64,000 bases of DNA from Citrobacter sp. Cu233 (GCF_030332225.1 NZ_JAOWIF010000031.1:1-64000); one strand, 5' to 3'; shown: positions 23,502 through 36,301, counted from the stretch's first letter. Notes: a model not told the origin generated them from the letters alone. Numbers and translations are program-made.

Positions 23502-23621
23502 CTATGGCTTTCGAGGTGCTGGGCGGCGCTAAGGCCGCGAATCTCCGGGAGCTTACTCAAGTAAGTGATTGGGGTGAGTGGGCGCGGCCAACACACCTGC
23601 AGCTTGAAAGACGGCGGGTAT
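23502..23621. repeat. ERIC element between era and recO
   Basis: The roughly 120-base block contains the ERIC core (cgggagcttactc, aagtaagtgattggggtgag) and the typical right end cagcttgaaagacggcgggta. Its two ends are inverted relative to each other. It is co-transcribed in the rnc-era-recO operon and its right end reaches the recO start, supplying the purine-rich sequence before it. Confidence 0.88.
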
Positions 23622-23622
23622 G

Positions 23623-24333
23623 ATGGAAGGATGGCAACGCGCCTTTGTCTTACATAGTCGCCCCTGGAGCGAAACCAGTCTCGTGCTGGATGTCTTCACG
23701 GAAGAGTCTGGCCGCGTGCGCCTTGTCGCCAAAGGCGCACGTTCTAAACGTTCCAATCTGAAAGGCGCACTCCAGCCTTTTACCCCGTTGTTACTTCGCT
23801 TTGGCGGCCGCGGTGAGGTGAAAACCTTACGCAGCGCGGAAGCCGTATCTTTGGCACTCCCCCTTAGCGGTATCACGTTGTACAGCGGCCTGTACATCAA
23901 TGAACTCATCTCGCGCGTGCTTGAGTATGAAACCCGTTTTTCTGAACTCTTTTTCGACTACCTGAACTGCATTCAGGCACTGGCTGGCGCGACAGGTTCG
24001 CCAGAGCCGGCGCTGCGTCGCTTTGAACTGGCCTTACTTAACCACCTGGGTTACGGCGTGGATTTCACCCACTGTGCGGGCAGCGGCGAGCCGGTAGATG
24101 ACACCATGACCTACCGCTATCGTGAAGAAAAAGGATTTATCGCCAGTGTCGTCATCGATAACAGCACCTTTACCGGACGCCATCTGAAAGCGCTTGAATC
24201 GCGTGAATTTCCGGATGCTGACACGCTGCGTGCTGCGAAACGCTTTACCCGTATGGCCTTAAAGCCGTATCTTGGTGGTAAGCCCTTAAAGAGCCGCGAA
24301 TTATTCCGGCAGTTTCTGCCGAAGCGAAAATAA
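23623..24333 (+). CDS. recO: DNA repair protein RecO
   Basis: RecFOR pathway mediator that displaces SSB and loads RecA on gapped DNA. An N-terminal OB fold (about 1-80, [19 protein letters not shown]) precedes a helical domain. There are two adjacent ATGs (23620 and 23623); the second aligns with E. coli RecO and gives 236 residues. The C-terminus ends at FLPKRK, about six residues shorter than I recall for E. coli. Confidence 0.95.
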   Translation: MEGWQRAFVLHSRPWSETSLVLDVFTEESGRVRLVAKGARSKRSNLKGALQPFTPLLLRFGGRGEVKTLRSAEAVSLALPLSGITLYSGLYINELISRVLEYETRFSELFFDYLNCIQALAGATGSPEPALRRFELALLNHLGYGVDFTHCAGSGEPVDDTMTYRYREEKGFIASVVIDNSTFTGRHLKALESREFPDADTLRAAKRFTRMALKPYLGGKPLKSRELFRQFLPKRK

Positions 24334-24349
24334 AATAACGAGGATTGTC

Positions 24350-25081
24350 ATGGCTGAATTACTGTTAGGCGTCAACATTGATCACATTGCCACTTTACGT
24401 AATGCTCGTGGTACCGCATATCCGGACCCGGTTCAGGCCGCGTTTATCGTTGAACAGGCCGGAGCGGATGGCATCACCGTACACCTGCGTGAAGACCGTC
24501 GCCATATTACCGACCGCGACGTACGTATTCTGCGCCAGACGCTGGATACGCGAATGAATCTGGAAATGGCGGTAACCGAAGAAATGTTGGCTATCGCCGT
24601 AGAGACGAAGCCGCATTTTTGCTGCCTGGTGCCGGAAAAACGTCAGGAAGTCACGACGGAAGGGGGGCTGGACGTTGCGGGGCAGCGCGACAAAATGCGC
24701 GATGCCTGCAAGCGACTGGCTGATGCCGGAATTCTGGTCTCGTTGTTTATCGATGCGGATGAAGAACAAATTAAAGCGGCTGCCGACGTGGGCGCTCCAT
24801 TCATTGAAATTCATACCGGTTGCTATGCGGATGCGAAAACCGATGCTGAACAGGCGAGTGAGCTGGCGCGTATTGCTAACGCGGCGACTTTTGCAGCCAG
24901 TTTGGGCCTGAAGGTGAATGCCGGTCACGGTTTGACGTACCATAACGTTAAAGCCATTGCGCGGATCCCGGAAATGCACGAGCTAAACATTGGGCATGCC
25001 ATTATCGGACGTGCGGTGATGAGCGGGCTGAAGGACGCGGTAGTGGAAATGAAACGTCTGATGCTGGAAGCGCGTGGCTAA
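24350..25081 (+). CDS. pdxJ: Pyridoxine 5'-phosphate synthase
   Basis: Condenses 1-deoxyxylulose 5-phosphate with 3-amino-2-oxopropyl phosphate to make pyridoxine phosphate, the last ring-forming step of vitamin B6 synthesis. A TIM barrel with the N-terminal [16 protein letters not shown] and the C-terminal INAGHGL-like motif [12 protein letters not shown]. Its 243 residues are full length. The TAA overlaps the acpS ATG by one base. Confidence 0.97.
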   Translation: MAELLLGVNIDHIATLRNARGTAYPDPVQAAFIVEQAGADGITVHLREDRRHITDRDVRILRQTLDTRMNLEMAVTEEMLAIAVETKPHFCCLVPEKRQEVTTEGGLDVAGQRDKMRDACKRLADAGILVSLFIDADEEQIKAAADVGAPFIEIHTGCYADAKTDAEQASELARIANAATFAASLGLKVNAGHGLTYHNVKAIARIPEMHELNIGHAIIGRAVMSGLKDAVVEMKRLMLEARG

Positions 25082-25461
25082 TGGCGATTCTGGGTTTAGG
25101 CACGGATATCGTGGAGATTGCGCGGATCGAGGCGGTGATCTCCCGCTCCGGTGAACGCCTGGCCAGACGGGTCCTGAGTGACAACGAATGGGCCATCTGG
25201 GAAACGCATCAGCAACCGGTGCGTTTTCTGGCAAAGCGCTTTGCGGTAAAAGAGGCTGCAGCAAAAGCCTTCGGTACCGGCATTCGCAATGGGTTGGCGT
25301 TTAATCAGTTTGAAGTCTTCAACGATGAACTCGGTAAACCGCGCCTGCGGTTATGGGGGGAGGCGTTAAAACTGGCGGAAAAATTGGGTGTCGCGCATAT
25401 GCATGTGACGCTGGCCGATGAACGGCACTACGCTTGTGCCACGGTGATTATCGAAAGCTAG
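25081..25461 (+). CDS. acpS: Holo-[acyl-carrier-protein] synthase
   Basis: Transfers the 4'-phosphopantetheine arm from CoA to acyl carrier protein. The metal-binding Asp9 is in LGTDIVEI and the glutamate motif is [12 protein letters not shown]. Its 126 residues match E. coli AcpS. It is the last gene of the rnc-era-recO-pdxJ-acpS run and is followed by a REP unit. Confidence 0.97.
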   Translation: MAILGLGTDIVEIARIEAVISRSGERLARRVLSDNEWAIWETHQQPVRFLAKRFAVKEAAAKAFGTGIRNGLAFNQFEVFNDELGKPRLRLWGEALKLAEKLGVAHMHVTLADERHYACATVIIES

Positions 25462-25473
25462 TGTCAGGATTTT

Positions 25474-25512
25474 GTAGGCCGGATAAGGCGCTTACGCCGC
25501 CATCCGGCATGC
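25474..25512. repeat. REP unit between acpS and yfhL
   Basis: The palindrome gtaggccggataaggcg ... cgccgccatccggcat lies between converging genes. It may protect both mRNA 3' ends. Confidence 0.88.
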
Positions 25513-25524
25513 TATCAGGGCGAG

Positions 25525-25803
<279 letters not shown>

Positions 25804-25840
25804 TCACAAATCGGGCGGGCATTATACGCGCATTCTTTGC

Positions 25841-26689
25841 TCAGACCAGTTTTTTTACCAGCGCTTCACTGTGGCGAATTCGTTCCGGGGCATGTTCTAA
25901 ATCTTGCTGAACCAGCGCCATAAACAGTAAATCGGTCAGCATCATCTGCGCGTGCGTCGATGAAATTGCCGCGCTGCGCGTCGCTTGTTCTTCGGCAATC
26001 GTATACAGGCAATGGCTTGCTCGCTGTTGCAGGGCATTGGGTGTAAATCCGGTGATGGCAAGGATTTTGGCACCGGTACGCAATGTTTCATCCGCAGCCA
26101 GGTTGAGTTCACGACGTTCCCCGGTATAGGAAATCGCCAACAGGAGGTCGCCCGGTGAAAGTGCCTGTACCGTTGCCAGCAGGGCGTGCATATCGCGTTC
26201 CACTACCGCGTTAAAACCAATTTTCAACAGTTTCCAGGCAAAATTCTGTGCCACCAGCCCGGAGGCGCCAATTCCGGTCAGAACAATGCGTCGGGCTGAG
26301 CGTAACAAGGCGACGCTTTCCATCAGCTTTTCTTCGCTGTTGATATCCAGTGTGGCGTGCATGGCCGCAACGTTCTCCTGAATCAGTTTTTCACCAACCA
26401 GACGCATTGGGTCGTCGCCGCGGATCTGATTATGCACTGGGATAGAATGGGGATTGGGATTACTGGCCAGTGCTTCGCTGATTGCCAGTTTCAGTGCGGG
26501 AAACCCTTTAAACCCCATTTTTTGTGCGAACTTCACGACGCTGGACTGGCTGACGCCCGCTTCAAAAGCGAGTTGCTGTGAACTGAGATGACGCGCAGTA
26601 TCCGGCTGTGCAAGGAGGTAATCCGCAAGCTTTTTATCGCTTTGCGCGAGGTCCGGGTAACGCTGACGAATGCGAATCAAACAGTTCAT
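25841..26689 (-). CDS. yfhH: RpiR/MurR-family regulator YfhH
   Basis: Transcription factor with an N-terminal helix-turn-helix (about 1-75, with QQLAFEAGVSQSSVVKFAQKMG) and a C-terminal SIS sugar-phosphate-binding domain (about 125-260, TGIGASGLVAQN). I chose the ATG at 26689, giving 282 residues as in E. coli YfhH; the frame is open 16 codons upstream. It is divergent from a MurQ-like etherase and a PTS permease, which makes it the likely local regulator. In E. coli K-12 these two neighbours are not at this position. Confidence 0.92.
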   Translation of the reverse strand: MNCLIRIRQRYPDLAQSDKKLADYLLAQPDTARHLSSQQLAFEAGVSQSSVVKFAQKMGFKGFPALKLAISEALASNPNPHSIPVHNQIRGDDPMRLVGEKLIQENVAAMHATLDINSEEKLMESVALLRSARRIVLTGIGASGLVAQNFAWKLLKIGFNAVVERDMHALLATVQALSPGDLLLAISYTGERRELNLAADETLRTGAKILAITGFTPNALQQRASHCLYTIAEEQATRSAAISSTHAQMMLTDLLFMALVQQDLEHAPERIRHSEALVKKLV

Positions 26690-26806
26690 GCTGTCTCCTG
26701 GGCGAAACGTGATGGCGATTACAAAACAAAATTTCACTCGCCTGGATGAATATTATATTCCATTATAACGGATTACTATGAATTAAAAATTCCTAAGGAA
26801 CAAGAA

Positions 26807-27700
26807 ATGAATCTCGGTGCGTTAGTTTCAGAAAGCCGCAATCCTCAGACAATGGATCTTGATGCGTTATCCACGCTTGAGTTGGTTCATCGTTTTAATC
26901 AACAGGATACGCTGGTAGCCGTTGCTGTAAAAGCAACTCTGACTGAAGTTGCGCTTGCGGTTGATGCGGCGGCTGACGCATTAAAAGCGGGGGGACGGAT
27001 TATCTACATGGGGGCGGGGACCAGTGGGCGTCTTGGCGTACTGGATGCGTCTGAGTGCCCACCGACTTTTGGTGTACCGCATGGACGGGTTGTTGGCCTG
27101 ATTGCTGGCGGGCCGGGCGCATTGTTGAAGGCCGTCGAAGGTGCAGAAGATAACCCGCAGCTGGGTGAAGATGATCTTCGCTCGCTCAACCTTATGGCAC
27201 AGGATTTGGTGGTGGGGCTGGCGGCATCCGGGCGTACACCGTATGTGATTGGCGGTTTGCAATATGCCCGTTCCGTAGGCTGCACCACGGTGGCGATTTC
27301 CTGTAACCCGGATTCCCCCATCGCGCGTGAAGCGGACATTGCCATATCACCGGTTGTTGGCCCAGAGGCCCTGACAGGGTCAACGCGACTGAAGTCCGGT
27401 ACTGCGCAAAAACTGGTGCTCAATATGATTTCTACCGGCGCCATGGTGAAGTTTGGCAAGGTGTATCAGAACCTGATGGTGGATATGAAAGCGACCAACG
27501 TTAAGCTGGTAGACCGGGCGTGTCGCATGGTCGTGGAAGCCACCGGTATTGCGTATGACCAGGCGCAGGCTCTGCTGAAACAGACCGATTTTGATGTGAA
27601 GCCCGCCATTTTGATGGCTCTCACGGGGCTCGATGCCACTGCAGCCCGGGAAAAACTGGCTGCACATCAGGGTTTTTTACGCGCGGCGTTAGAACACTAA
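26807..27700 (+). CDS. murQ: N-acetylmuramic acid 6-phosphate etherase (MurQ-like)
   Basis: SIS-domain lyase that cleaves the lactyl ether of MurNAc 6-phosphate to GlcNAc 6-phosphate and D-lactate. Signature [21 protein letters not shown] is present with the first catalytic glutamate in DASEC; the second is in VEGAEDN. The C-terminal helical segment follows the SIS fold. Its 297 residues match the family. It begins a two-gene unit with the PTS permease nine bases on. It could be a paralogue of a murQ elsewhere in the genome. Confidence 0.92.
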   Translation: MNLGALVSESRNPQTMDLDALSTLELVHRFNQQDTLVAVAVKATLTEVALAVDAAADALKAGGRIIYMGAGTSGRLGVLDASECPPTFGVPHGRVVGLIAGGPGALLKAVEGAEDNPQLGEDDLRSLNLMAQDLVVGLAASGRTPYVIGGLQYARSVGCTTVAISCNPDSPIAREADIAISPVVGPEALTGSTRLKSGTAQKLVLNMISTGAMVKFGKVYQNLMVDMKATNVKLVDRACRMVVEATGIAYDQAQALLKQTDFDVKPAILMALTGLDATAAREKLAAHQGFLRAALEH

Positions 27701-27709
27701 GAGGTTAAT

Positions 27710-29074
27710 ATGGATAAAACGGCGGTGCTTGCCAGCGATATCCTGCTGGGCGTGGGCGGAGAGAAAAATATTCTGCGCCTGGAAAACTGTATGACGCGCG
27801 TCAGAGTGGAAGTACAGGATGACGCTCAGCTCGATATTTCCCGACTCAAGCAACTGCCGGGCGTTAGCGGCTACGTGAAGCAGGGGGCGCAGCACCAGAT
27901 TATTGTTGGTCCGGGCAAAGCCGGGAAAGTGGTCGATGCCATGCGTTCCCTGATTGCTGATGGCGGCGAGCGCTCCAGAGTGGGGGATATTGAGCGAACA
28001 AAATCAGAGGCCAAAGCGAAGTACAAAGCGCCAATGAGTGACGCGCTGCGCAAACTGGCTAACGTTTTTATCCCGCTTATTCCGGCGTTTATCGCCTCCG
28101 GTTTGATTACCGGCATCATTAACATCCTTAAACGTCCGGACATCGTGGGGGACTTTGCGACCCACTATCCGAATATGTTGGGGCTGTTAGGGATTTTCGG
28201 TAGCGCCGTGTTTGCCATTATGAACATCCTTGTCGGGGTGAATACTGCCAAAGTGTTTGGCGGTTCGCTGGCGATGGGGGGCGTGATGGCCGGTATTCTT
28301 TCCAGCCCGCAACTGGCGCAAATTACCTTGTTTGGCGAGGCATTGCAGCCGGGACGCGGTGGGGTGATCGCGGTGCTACTGGTGGTGGCGCTGATGTGCT
28401 GGATTGAGCGTAAATTCCGCGAAGTGCTGCCGGAGTCCCTTGAACTGATCCTTAATCCACTGCTGACCACCCTTATTACCGGGACAATCGCCATTGTGGC
28501 GCTGCAACCGCTTGGTGGCTGGATAGCCGAATCCATTGCCCATGGCGCTTCCTGGGCTATCGATCGCGGTGGCGTCCTGGTGGGGGCGGTGCTGGCAGGC
28601 ACCTTTCTGCCACTGGTTCTCACCGGACTCCATCAGGGATTGGTCCCTATCCATGTAGAACTGGTGCAGGCGCACGGGTATAACGCACTCTTTCCAATTC
28701 TGGCGATGGCAGGAGTGGGGCAAATCGGTGCGGCTATTGCGGTACTGATGAAAACCCGTAACGCACGGCTGAAAAAAGTGATTAAAAGCGCGCTGCCGGT
28801 CGGATTGCTGGGTATTGGCGAACCGCTGATTTTTGGTGTGACATTGCCATTAGGCAAGCCGTTTATCGGTGCCTGCCTCGGTGGTGCTGTAGGTGGGGCG
28901 CTGATCAGCTACTGGAAGGTGGCGACGGTCATCACCTTTGGCATCTCGGGATTGCCGCTGGCACTGACGATTGTTGCCGGAAAAGTGATGTTCTATCTGT
29001 TAGGCTATCTGGTAGCGGTTATTGCCGGGTTCCTGTTTACCTGGCTATTGGGGTTCAACGATCCAGAGGAATAA
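27710..29074 (+). CDS. PTS transporter, MurP-like IIBC component
   Basis: Phosphotransferase permease of the glucose/sucrose superfamily, probably importing and phosphorylating MurNAc or a related amino sugar. The IIB domain (1-80) has its phosphocysteine in RLENCMTRVRV (Cys about 26). A IIC domain of about ten membrane segments follows, with the sugar-binding motif GIGEPLIFG. No IIA domain is present, so it would rely on Crr (EIIA-Glc), as MurP does. At 454 residues it is slightly shorter than E. coli MurP. It is paired with the murQ-like gene. Confidence 0.88.
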   Translation: MDKTAVLASDILLGVGGEKNILRLENCMTRVRVEVQDDAQLDISRLKQLPGVSGYVKQGAQHQIIVGPGKAGKVVDAMRSLIADGGERSRVGDIERTKSEAKAKYKAPMSDALRKLANVFIPLIPAFIASGLITGIINILKRPDIVGDFATHYPNMLGLLGIFGSAVFAIMNILVGVNTAKVFGGSLAMGGVMAGILSSPQLAQITLFGEALQPGRGGVIAVLLVVALMCWIERKFREVLPESLELILNPLLTTLITGTIAIVALQPLGGWIAESIAHGASWAIDRGGVLVGAVLAGTFLPLVLTGLHQGLVPIHVELVQAHGYNALFPILAMAGVGQIGAAIAVLMKTRNARLKKVIKSALPVGLLGIGEPLIFGVTLPLGKPFIGACLGGAVGGALISYWKVATVITFGISGLPLALTIVAGKVMFYLLGYLVAVIAGFLFTWLLGFNDPEE

Positions 29075-29077
29075 GGT

Positions 29078-30279
<1,202 letters not shown>

Positions 30280-30339
30280 ATACCGAGCTGATTGCCTGAG
30301 GGCGTTGCGCTAATCAGCCCGATGGCCTCCCTTCAAAGA

Positions 30340-31890
30340 CTACTTCTGCTCTTTTTTCTGCGTCGAAAATAGCAGAGAAGGGGTGTGCGACAGATAGCTT
30401 GATGAGGTCTGAGACAGGAATGCCGCCAGCGGCAACTTCTCCTCACCTAACAGTTCTGCGGGCGATACCGCCGGGTAATCCTGCGCCAGTTGCTGTGTTT
30501 CAATTGCCTGCTTTTCTTTCTCTTGCAGGTATCCCACCAGACTTATCTGGTATTTACGGATATTTTCCACATAGGCGTAGGCTTCGTGACCGCGCGCATA
30601 GCCATAGGTCAGCTTGTTGTAATACGGCTTTTGACTGAGCAGCGGCAGACGTTGTTTTACATCGGACCAACTGTTCGGGTTGCCTTTGGTTTTTACCGTC
30701 AGCGCCCGCGCATCCAGCATATGCGCGTAGCCCATATTGTAAGCGGCGAGTGCAAACCAGATACGTTCTCCTTCAGGGACGGTATCCGGCACTTTACTCA
30801 TCATATCCTGTAAGTAGCGCGCGCCACCGCTGATGCTCTGTTCGGCATCGGTACGGTCAGTGAGCCCAAGGCTTTGGGCGGTATTTTTGGTTAGCATCAT
30901 CAGACCGCGTACGCCGGTCGGGGAGGTTGCCTGGGCGTCCCAGTGTGATTCCTGATAAGAGATTGCCGCGAGCAGTCGCCAGTCTATTTCCTGCGCATAT
31001 TTCTCAAAAAGTGGCTTCAGATCCGGTAACACGCTATCAACCGCACGCAGGAAGGTGCGGGTATCAACATAGTCAAAATCATCGCCATGCCCAAGGTACT
31101 TTTCTTCCAGCCGCGCAAGCGAGCCGTCTTCATTCATGGTATTGAAGAAATCCAGCAGGGCAGCGGACAGCGTATTGTCATCGTCCAGACGGCTGAACCA
31201 GGTAACGGGTTGTTCGTCGGAGACATCCAGCGCGACGGCCAGCTCAGGATGTACACGCTGGTACAGGCTGATGGCAACGGAATCAGCGATGGTATAGTCC
31301 AGCTTACCGGCGATGACATCATCAAGCAGTTCAGTGGTGCCCTTTTTCTTATCAACTTTCCAGCTCAGGTCCGGGTATTTTTTTTCTTTTATCTGCTGGA
31401 GGTCGTTTATCACCACGTGGCCCGGGGCAATGGTCAGCTGATTTTCGGTCACACTGGCAAGGCTGCGAGGTCGATATTGCCCAACCCGATACACCAGTTG
31501 TTGCGATACGGAATAGTAGGTCGGACCCGGCTGATAATTTTTAACACGCTCGCTGTTATACACCAGACCAGCGGCTAACAGATCGGCATTACCGTTATCC
31601 AGGTCGTCAAAAAGCTGGCTGATGTTCTGGCGTACGGTGATTTTCAGCTTCACACCCAGGTAGTTGGCGAAGGCTTTGGTCAGTTCGTAATCCAGTCCAA
31701 ACTTTTTCCCATTAAGCGTGGCGTAAGTGAGCGGTGAGTCGATAGTACTGACGCGCAACTCTCCCCGCGACTGAATGGCGGCGATACGATTGTCGGCTTT
31801 ACCGAACCAGGGGATAGATGGCCAGAGGGCCGCTGCCAACAACAGCGTCAAAATACCGATGAACAGATAATTAATCTTTAATTTTTTCAA
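30340..31890 (-). CDS. mltF: Membrane-bound lytic murein transglycosylase F
   Basis: Cleaves peptidoglycan glycan strands with formation of 1,6-anhydromuramic acid. An uncleaved or signal-anchor N-terminus (about 7-25, [16 protein letters not shown]) leads to a family 3 solute-binding-like regulatory domain (about 40-265), then a SLT lysozyme-like domain (about 295-450) with the catalytic glutamate in ISYQESHWD. The tail after 460 is low complexity. Its 516 residues compare with 518 in E. coli. It is divergent from purL. Confidence 0.96.
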   Translation of the reverse strand: MKKLKINYLFIGILTLLLAAALWPSIPWFGKADNRIAAIQSRGELRVSTIDSPLTYATLNGKKFGLDYELTKAFANYLGVKLKITVRQNISQLFDDLDNGNADLLAAGLVYNSERVKNYQPGPTYYSVSQQLVYRVGQYRPRSLASVTENQLTIAPGHVVINDLQQIKEKKYPDLSWKVDKKKGTTELLDDVIAGKLDYTIADSVAISLYQRVHPELAVALDVSDEQPVTWFSRLDDDNTLSAALLDFFNTMNEDGSLARLEEKYLGHGDDFDYVDTRTFLRAVDSVLPDLKPLFEKYAQEIDWRLLAAISYQESHWDAQATSPTGVRGLMMLTKNTAQSLGLTDRTDAEQSISGGARYLQDMMSKVPDTVPEGERIWFALAAYNMGYAHMLDARALTVKTKGNPNSWSDVKQRLPLLSQKPYYNKLTYGYARGHEAYAYVENIRKYQISLVGYLQEKEKQAIETQQLAQDYPAVSPAELLGEEKLPLAAFLSQTSSSYLSHTPSLLFSTQKKEQK

Positions 31891-32055
31891 TTAGTTAATT
31901 CTCTGAACCGTACGTTGTCTCTGCGTGCTGTGGTATTGATTAAGAAGTGAATTAGTCATTAATGAGCGGCATTTTGCTTAAACTTGCGTCAGTTGGCAAC
32001 TTATTCAGAAACCAGATCGCATTTGATGATAAGACAAGGTCGTGATTTTATTTCG

Positions 32056-32071
32056 ACGCAAACGGTTTCGT
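32056..32071. promoter_or_regulatory. PurR operator at the purL promoter
   Basis: ACGCAAACGGTTTCGT is a near-consensus PurR box. It overlaps the expected -35 region of a promoter whose TATAAT -10 box is at 32089-32094, so purine repression by steric block fits. Confidence 0.85.
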
Positions 32072-32147
32072 CGGCGCGGTAGATTCTTTATAATGACGCC
32101 CGTTTCCCCCACTTGGGCACACCGAAAGCTTAGAAGACGAGAGACTT

Positions 32148-35100
32148 ATGATGGAAATTCTGCGTGGTTCACCTGCACTGTCTGCATTCCGTATTAACAA
32201 ACTGCTGGCACGTTTTCAGGCTGCCAACCTCCAGGTCCACAATATTTACGCCGAGTACGTCCATTTTGCCGATCTGAATGCACCATTAAATGAGGATGAG
32301 CGCGCGCAACTTGCCCGTCTGCTGAAATATGGTCCTGCTCTTCACAGTCATGCCCCTGAAGGCAAACTGCTGCTGGTCACGCCCCGCCCGGGCACCATCT
32401 CCCCGTGGTCTTCTAAAGCGACTGATATTGCCCATAACTGCGGCCTGCAACAAATTAGCCGTCTGGAACGTGGCATTGCCTGGTATGTTGAGGCTTCCAC
32501 GCTGACTGCTGAGCAGTGGCTGACGGTTGCCGATATTCTGCATGACCGCATGATGGAAACGGTTTTCTCTGCGCTGAGCGATGCTGAAAAACTGTTTGTT
32601 CATCACCAGCCTGCGCCGGTTTCCAGCGTTGACCTGCTGGGTGAAGGGCGCCAGGCGTTGATTGACGCTAACCTGCGTCTGGGGCTGGCGCTGGCAGAGG
32701 ATGAAATCGACTATCTGCAAGATGCGTTCACCAAACTGGGACGCAACCCGAACGATATCGAACTGTACATGTTTGCACAGGCCAACTCTGAGCACTGCCG
32801 CCATAAGATTTTTAATGCCGACTGGGTGATCGACGGTAAGCAGCAGCCGAAATCGCTGTTCAAGATGATCAAAAACACCTTCGAAACCACGCCGGATCAC
32901 GTCCTGTCTGCCTATAAAGATAACGCAGCGGTGATGGAAGGTTCTGAAGTGGGTCGCTACTTTGCTGACCACCAGACCGGTCGCTACGATTTCCATCAGG
33001 AGCCTGCTCATATCCTGATGAAGGTTGAAACCCATAACCACCCGACGGCGATCTCGCCGTGGCCGGGTGCCGCAACGGGCTCTGGCGGTGAAATTCGTGA
33101 TGAAGGCGCAACCGGGCGCGGTGCGAAACCGAAAGCCGGCCTGGTGGGTTTCTCCGTTTCCAACCTGCGTATCCCGGGCTTTGAGCAGCCGTGGGAAGAA
33201 GATTTTGGCAAGCCGGACCGTATTGTCACCGCACTGGACATCATGACTGAAGGCCCGCTGGGCGGCGCGGCGTTTAACAACGAATTTGGTCGTCCTGCGC
33301 TGACGGGCTACTTCCGCACCTATGAAGAGAAAGTGAACAGCCATAACGGTGAAGAGCTGCGCGGTTACCATAAACCGATCATGCTGGCGGGTGGGATCGG
33401 CAATATCCGTGAAGATCACGTACAGAAAGGCGAGATCGTGGTGGGTGCTAAGCTGATCGTCCTTGGCGGTCCGGCGATGAACATCGGTCTTGGTGGTGGG
33501 GCTGCATCATCTATGGCGTCCGGTCAGTCTGATGCCGATCTTGATTTTGCTTCTGTACAGCGCGACAACCCAGAAATGGAACGTCGCTGCCAGGAAGTTA
33601 TCGACCGTTGCTGGCAAATGGGGGACGCAAACCCGATCCTGTTCATCCACGATGTGGGCGCGGGCGGCCTGTCTAATGCGATGCCGGAGCTGGTCAGTGA
33701 CGGCGGACGTGGCGGTAAATTCCAGTTGCGCGATATCCTGAGTGATGAACCGGGTATGAGCCCGCTGGAAATCTGGTGTAACGAATCTCAGGAGCGCTAT
33801 GTGCTGGCGGTGGCCGCCGATCAGCTGCCGCTGTTTGATGAGCTGTGTAAGCGCGAGCGTGCCCCCTATGCGGTGATTGGTGAAGCCACCGAAGAACAAC
33901 ACCTGACTCTGAGCGATAGCCACTTCGACAATCAGCCGATTGACATGCCGCTGGACGTTCTGCTGGGTAAAACGCCGAAAATGACCCGCGACGTACAAAC
34001 GCTGAAAGCCAAAGGCGAGCAGCTTACACGTGAGCATATTACGATTGCTGACGCGGTAAACCGCGTGCTGCACCTGCCGACCGTGGCAGAGAAAACCTTC
34101 CTTGTTACCATCGGCGACCGTACTGTCACCGGGATGGTGGCGCGTGACCAAATGGTTGGGCCGTGGCAGATCCCGGTAGCGAACTGTGCGGTCACTACCG
34201 CCAGTCTGGATAGCTACTATGGCGAAGCGATGTCCATCGGTGAACGCGCACCTGTCGCGCTGCTGGACTTCTCCGCCTCTGCGCGTCTGGCAGTCGGTGA
34301 AGCGCTAACCAATATTGCGGCTACGCAGATTGGCGATATCAAACGTATCAAATTATCAGCAAACTGGATGGCTGCTGCTGGCCATCCCGGTGAAGATGCC
34401 GGGCTGTACGAAGCGGTAAAAGCCGTCGGGGAAGAGTTATGTCCGGCGCTTGGCCTGACTATCCCGGTGGGTAAAGACTCCATGTCGATGAAAACCCGCT
34501 GGCAGGAAGGTAACGAGCAGCGTGAAATGACCTCCCCGCTGTCACTGGTGATTACCGCCTTTGCTCGTGTGGAAGACGTGCGCCATACCATCACGCCGCA
34601 GCTGTCTACTGAAGACAATGCGCTGCTGTTAATTGATCTTGGCCTTGGTCACAATGCTCTGGGTGCGACATCGCTGGCACAGGTATACCGTCAACTGGGC
34701 GACAAACCTGCCGATGTGCGCGATGTAACGCAGTTGAAAGGCTTCTACGACGCCATTCAGGCGTTGGTCGCACAACGTAAGCTACTGGCTTACCATGACC
34801 GCTCCGACGGCGGTCTGCTGGTTACGCTGGCAGAAATGGCCTTTACCGGTCACTGTGGCGTTGAAGCAGATATCGGTACTCTGGGCGATGATCATCTGGC
34901 GGCGCTGTTTAATGAAGAGCTGGGGGCTGTCATTCAGGTTCGCGCCGCTGACCGTGACGCGGTAGAAGCGATTCTGGCGGCGAACGGTCTGGCTGATTGC
35001 GTACATTATCTCGGCCAGGCGGTAGGCGGCGATCGTTTCACTCTGACTGCCCACGGTCAGCCGGTGTTTAGCGAAAGCCGTACTACCCTGCGTATGTGGT

Positions 35101-36035
35101 GGGCGGAAACCACCTGGCAGATGCAGCGTCTACGCGATAACCCGGAATGTGCCGATCAGGAACACGACGCTAAAACCAACGATGCCGATCCTGGCCTAAA
35201 CGTGAAACTGTCATTTGATATCAACGAAGATATTGCGGCCCCGTATATCGCTATCGGTGCGCGTCCAAAAGTGGCCGTGCTGCGCGAACAGGGCGTTAAC
35301 TCCCACGTAGAAATGGCGGCAGCTTTCCACCGTGCGGGCTTTGACGCTATTGACGTTCATATGAGCGATCTGCTGGGCGGCCGTATTGGTCTGGGGAATT
35401 TCCAGGCGCTGGTGGCCTGTGGTGGTTTCTCTTACGGTGATGTGCTTGGCGCAGGCGAAGGTTGGGCGAAGTCGATTCTGTTCAACAATCGTGTTCGTGA
35501 TGAGTTCGAAACCTTCTTCCATCGCCCGCAAACGCTGGCACTCGGCGTGTGTAACGGTTGTCAGATGATGTCTAACCTGCGCGAGCTGATCCCAGGAAGC
35601 GACCTGTGGCCGCGCTTTGTGCGTAACCAATCCGATCGCTTTGAAGCGCGTTTCAGCCTGGTCGAAGTGACACAAAGCCCGTCTCTGCTGCTGCAGGGTA
35701 TGGTGGGGTCACAGATGCCAATCGCGGTTTCTCACGGCGAAGGTCGCGTAGAAGTGCGTGACGATGCGCATTTGGCAGGACTGGAGAGCAAAGGACTGGT
35801 GGCACTGCGCTACGTTGATAACTTCGGTAAGGTGACCGAAACCTATCCGGCTAACCCGAACGGTTCGCCAAACGGTATCACTGCTGTTACCACCGAAAAT
35901 GGTCGTGTAACCATTATGATGCCACACCCGGAACGTGTATTCCGTACCGTGAGCAACTCCTGGCACCCGGAAAACTGGGGCGAGGATAGCCCGTGGATGC
36001 GCATCTTCCGTAATGCGCGTAAACAGCTCGGTTAA
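32148..36035 (+). CDS. purL: Phosphoribosylformylglycinamidine synthase
   Basis: Large single-chain FGAM synthase of de novo purine synthesis; it transfers ammonia from glutamine to FGAR with ATP. Layout: N-terminal PurS-like domain, linker, two-lobed synthetase core (about 200-980), and C-terminal glutaminase (about 1040-1295) with nucleophile in [11 protein letters not shown] and HPER near the end. Its 1295 residues equal E. coli PurL, with few changes. A PurR box precedes it and a strong terminator follows. Confidence 0.98.
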   Translation: MMEILRGSPALSAFRINKLLARFQAANLQVHNIYAEYVHFADLNAPLNEDERAQLARLLKYGPALHSHAPEGKLLLVTPRPGTISPWSSKATDIAHNCGLQQISRLERGIAWYVEASTLTAEQWLTVADILHDRMMETVFSALSDAEKLFVHHQPAPVSSVDLLGEGRQALIDANLRLGLALAEDEIDYLQDAFTKLGRNPNDIELYMFAQANSEHCRHKIFNADWVIDGKQQPKSLFKMIKNTFETTPDHVLSAYKDNAAVMEGSEVGRYFADHQTGRYDFHQEPAHILMKVETHNHPTAISPWPGAATGSGGEIRDEGATGRGAKPKAGLVGFSVSNLRIPGFEQPWEEDFGKPDRIVTALDIMTEGPLGGAAFNNEFGRPALTGYFRTYEEKVNSHNGEELRGYHKPIMLAGGIGNIREDHVQKGEIVVGAKLIVLGGPAMNIGLGGGAASSMASGQSDADLDFASVQRDNPEMERRCQEVIDRCWQMGDANPILFIHDVGAGGLSNAMPELVSDGGRGGKFQLRDILSDEPGMSPLEIWCNESQERYVLAVAADQLPLFDELCKRERAPYAVIGEATEEQHLTLSDSHFDNQPIDMPLDVLLGKTPKMTRDVQTLKAKGEQLTREHITIADAVNRVLHLPTVAEKTFLVTIGDRTVTGMVARDQMVGPWQIPVANCAVTTASLDSYYGEAMSIGERAPVALLDFSASARLAVGEALTNIAATQIGDIKRIKLSANWMAAAGHPGEDAGLYEAVKAVGEELCPALGLTIPVGKDSMSMKTRWQEGNEQREMTSPLSLVITAFARVEDVRHTITPQLSTEDNALLLIDLGLGHNALGATSLAQVYRQLGDKPADVRDVTQLKGFYDAIQALVAQRKLLAYHDRSDGGLLVTLAEMAFTGHCGVEADIGTLGDDHLAALFNEELGAVIQVRAADRDAVEAILAANGLADCVHYLGQAVGGDRFTLTAHGQPVFSESRTTLRMWWAETTWQMQRLRDNPECADQEHDAKTNDADPGLNVKLSFDINEDIAAPYIAIGARPKVAVLREQGVNSHVEMAAAFHRAGFDAIDVHMSDLLGGRIGLGNFQALVACGGFSYGDVLGAGEGWAKSILFNNRVRDEFETFFHRPQTLALGVCNGCQMMSNLRELIPGSDLWPRFVRNQSDRFEARFSLVEVTQSPSLLLQGMVGSQMPIAVSHGEGRVEVRDDAHLAGLESKGLVALRYVDNFGKVTETYPANPNGSPNGITAVTTENGRVTIMMPHPERVFRTVSNSWHPENWGEDSPWMRIFRNARKQLG

Positions 36036-36052
36036 TCTGGTCGAAAATCATG

Positions 36053-36076
36053 AAGCCCCTCTTGAGGGGCTTTTTT
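36053..36076 (+). terminator. purL terminator
   Basis: AAGCCCCTC / GAGGGGCTT with a tiny loop is followed by a run of six T, 17 bases after the purL stop. Confidence 0.93.
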
Positions 36077-36095
36077 GTCGCCAGGATACAGGGTG

Positions 36096-36174
36096 GCTGA
36101 TGGCGCTGCGCTTATCAGGCCTGCGGGGAAGGGCACTTGCAGGCCGGATACGGCGTTTCCGTCGCCATCCGGCA
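36096..36174. repeat. BIME (two REP units) downstream of purL
   Basis: Two REP palindromes in opposite orientation (36096-36121, gctgatggcgctgcgcttatcagg; 36140-36174, caggccggatacggcg to cgccatccggcaa) are joined by a short linker, the standard BIME layout. Confidence 0.88.
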
Positions 36175-36205
36175 ATAAACTCAGCGCTTATGCCGAAAAA
36201 TAAAG

Positions 36206-36223
36206 TGTCGGGAAATCCCGACA
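36206..36223. promoter_or_regulatory. GlrR binding site 1 (distal) of glmY
   Basis: TGTC, ten bases, GACA: a perfect match to the TGTC-N10-GACA sites bound by GlrR in E. coli. It lies about 220 bases upstream of the glmY start. Confidence 0.85.
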
Positions 36224-36238
36224 TTGGCAGGGTTGGCT

Positions 36239-36256
36239 TGTCGCCAAAAAGAGACA
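36239..36256. promoter_or_regulatory. GlrR binding site 2 of glmY
   Basis: A second perfect TGTC-N10-GACA site, exactly 33 bases (about three helical turns) after the first, so both GlrR dimers would face the same side of the DNA. Confidence 0.85.
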
Positions 36257-36301
36257 CTTAATGATTTGATTTATAATGGTTTTGTTTTTAAGCACCGCGA
36301 G

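Noticed and set aside
32286-33419. 377-codon antisense open frame inside purL
   Set aside because: It is the mirror of a highly conserved, GC-rich coding region; its translation shows no domain and is rich in shadow-type residues.
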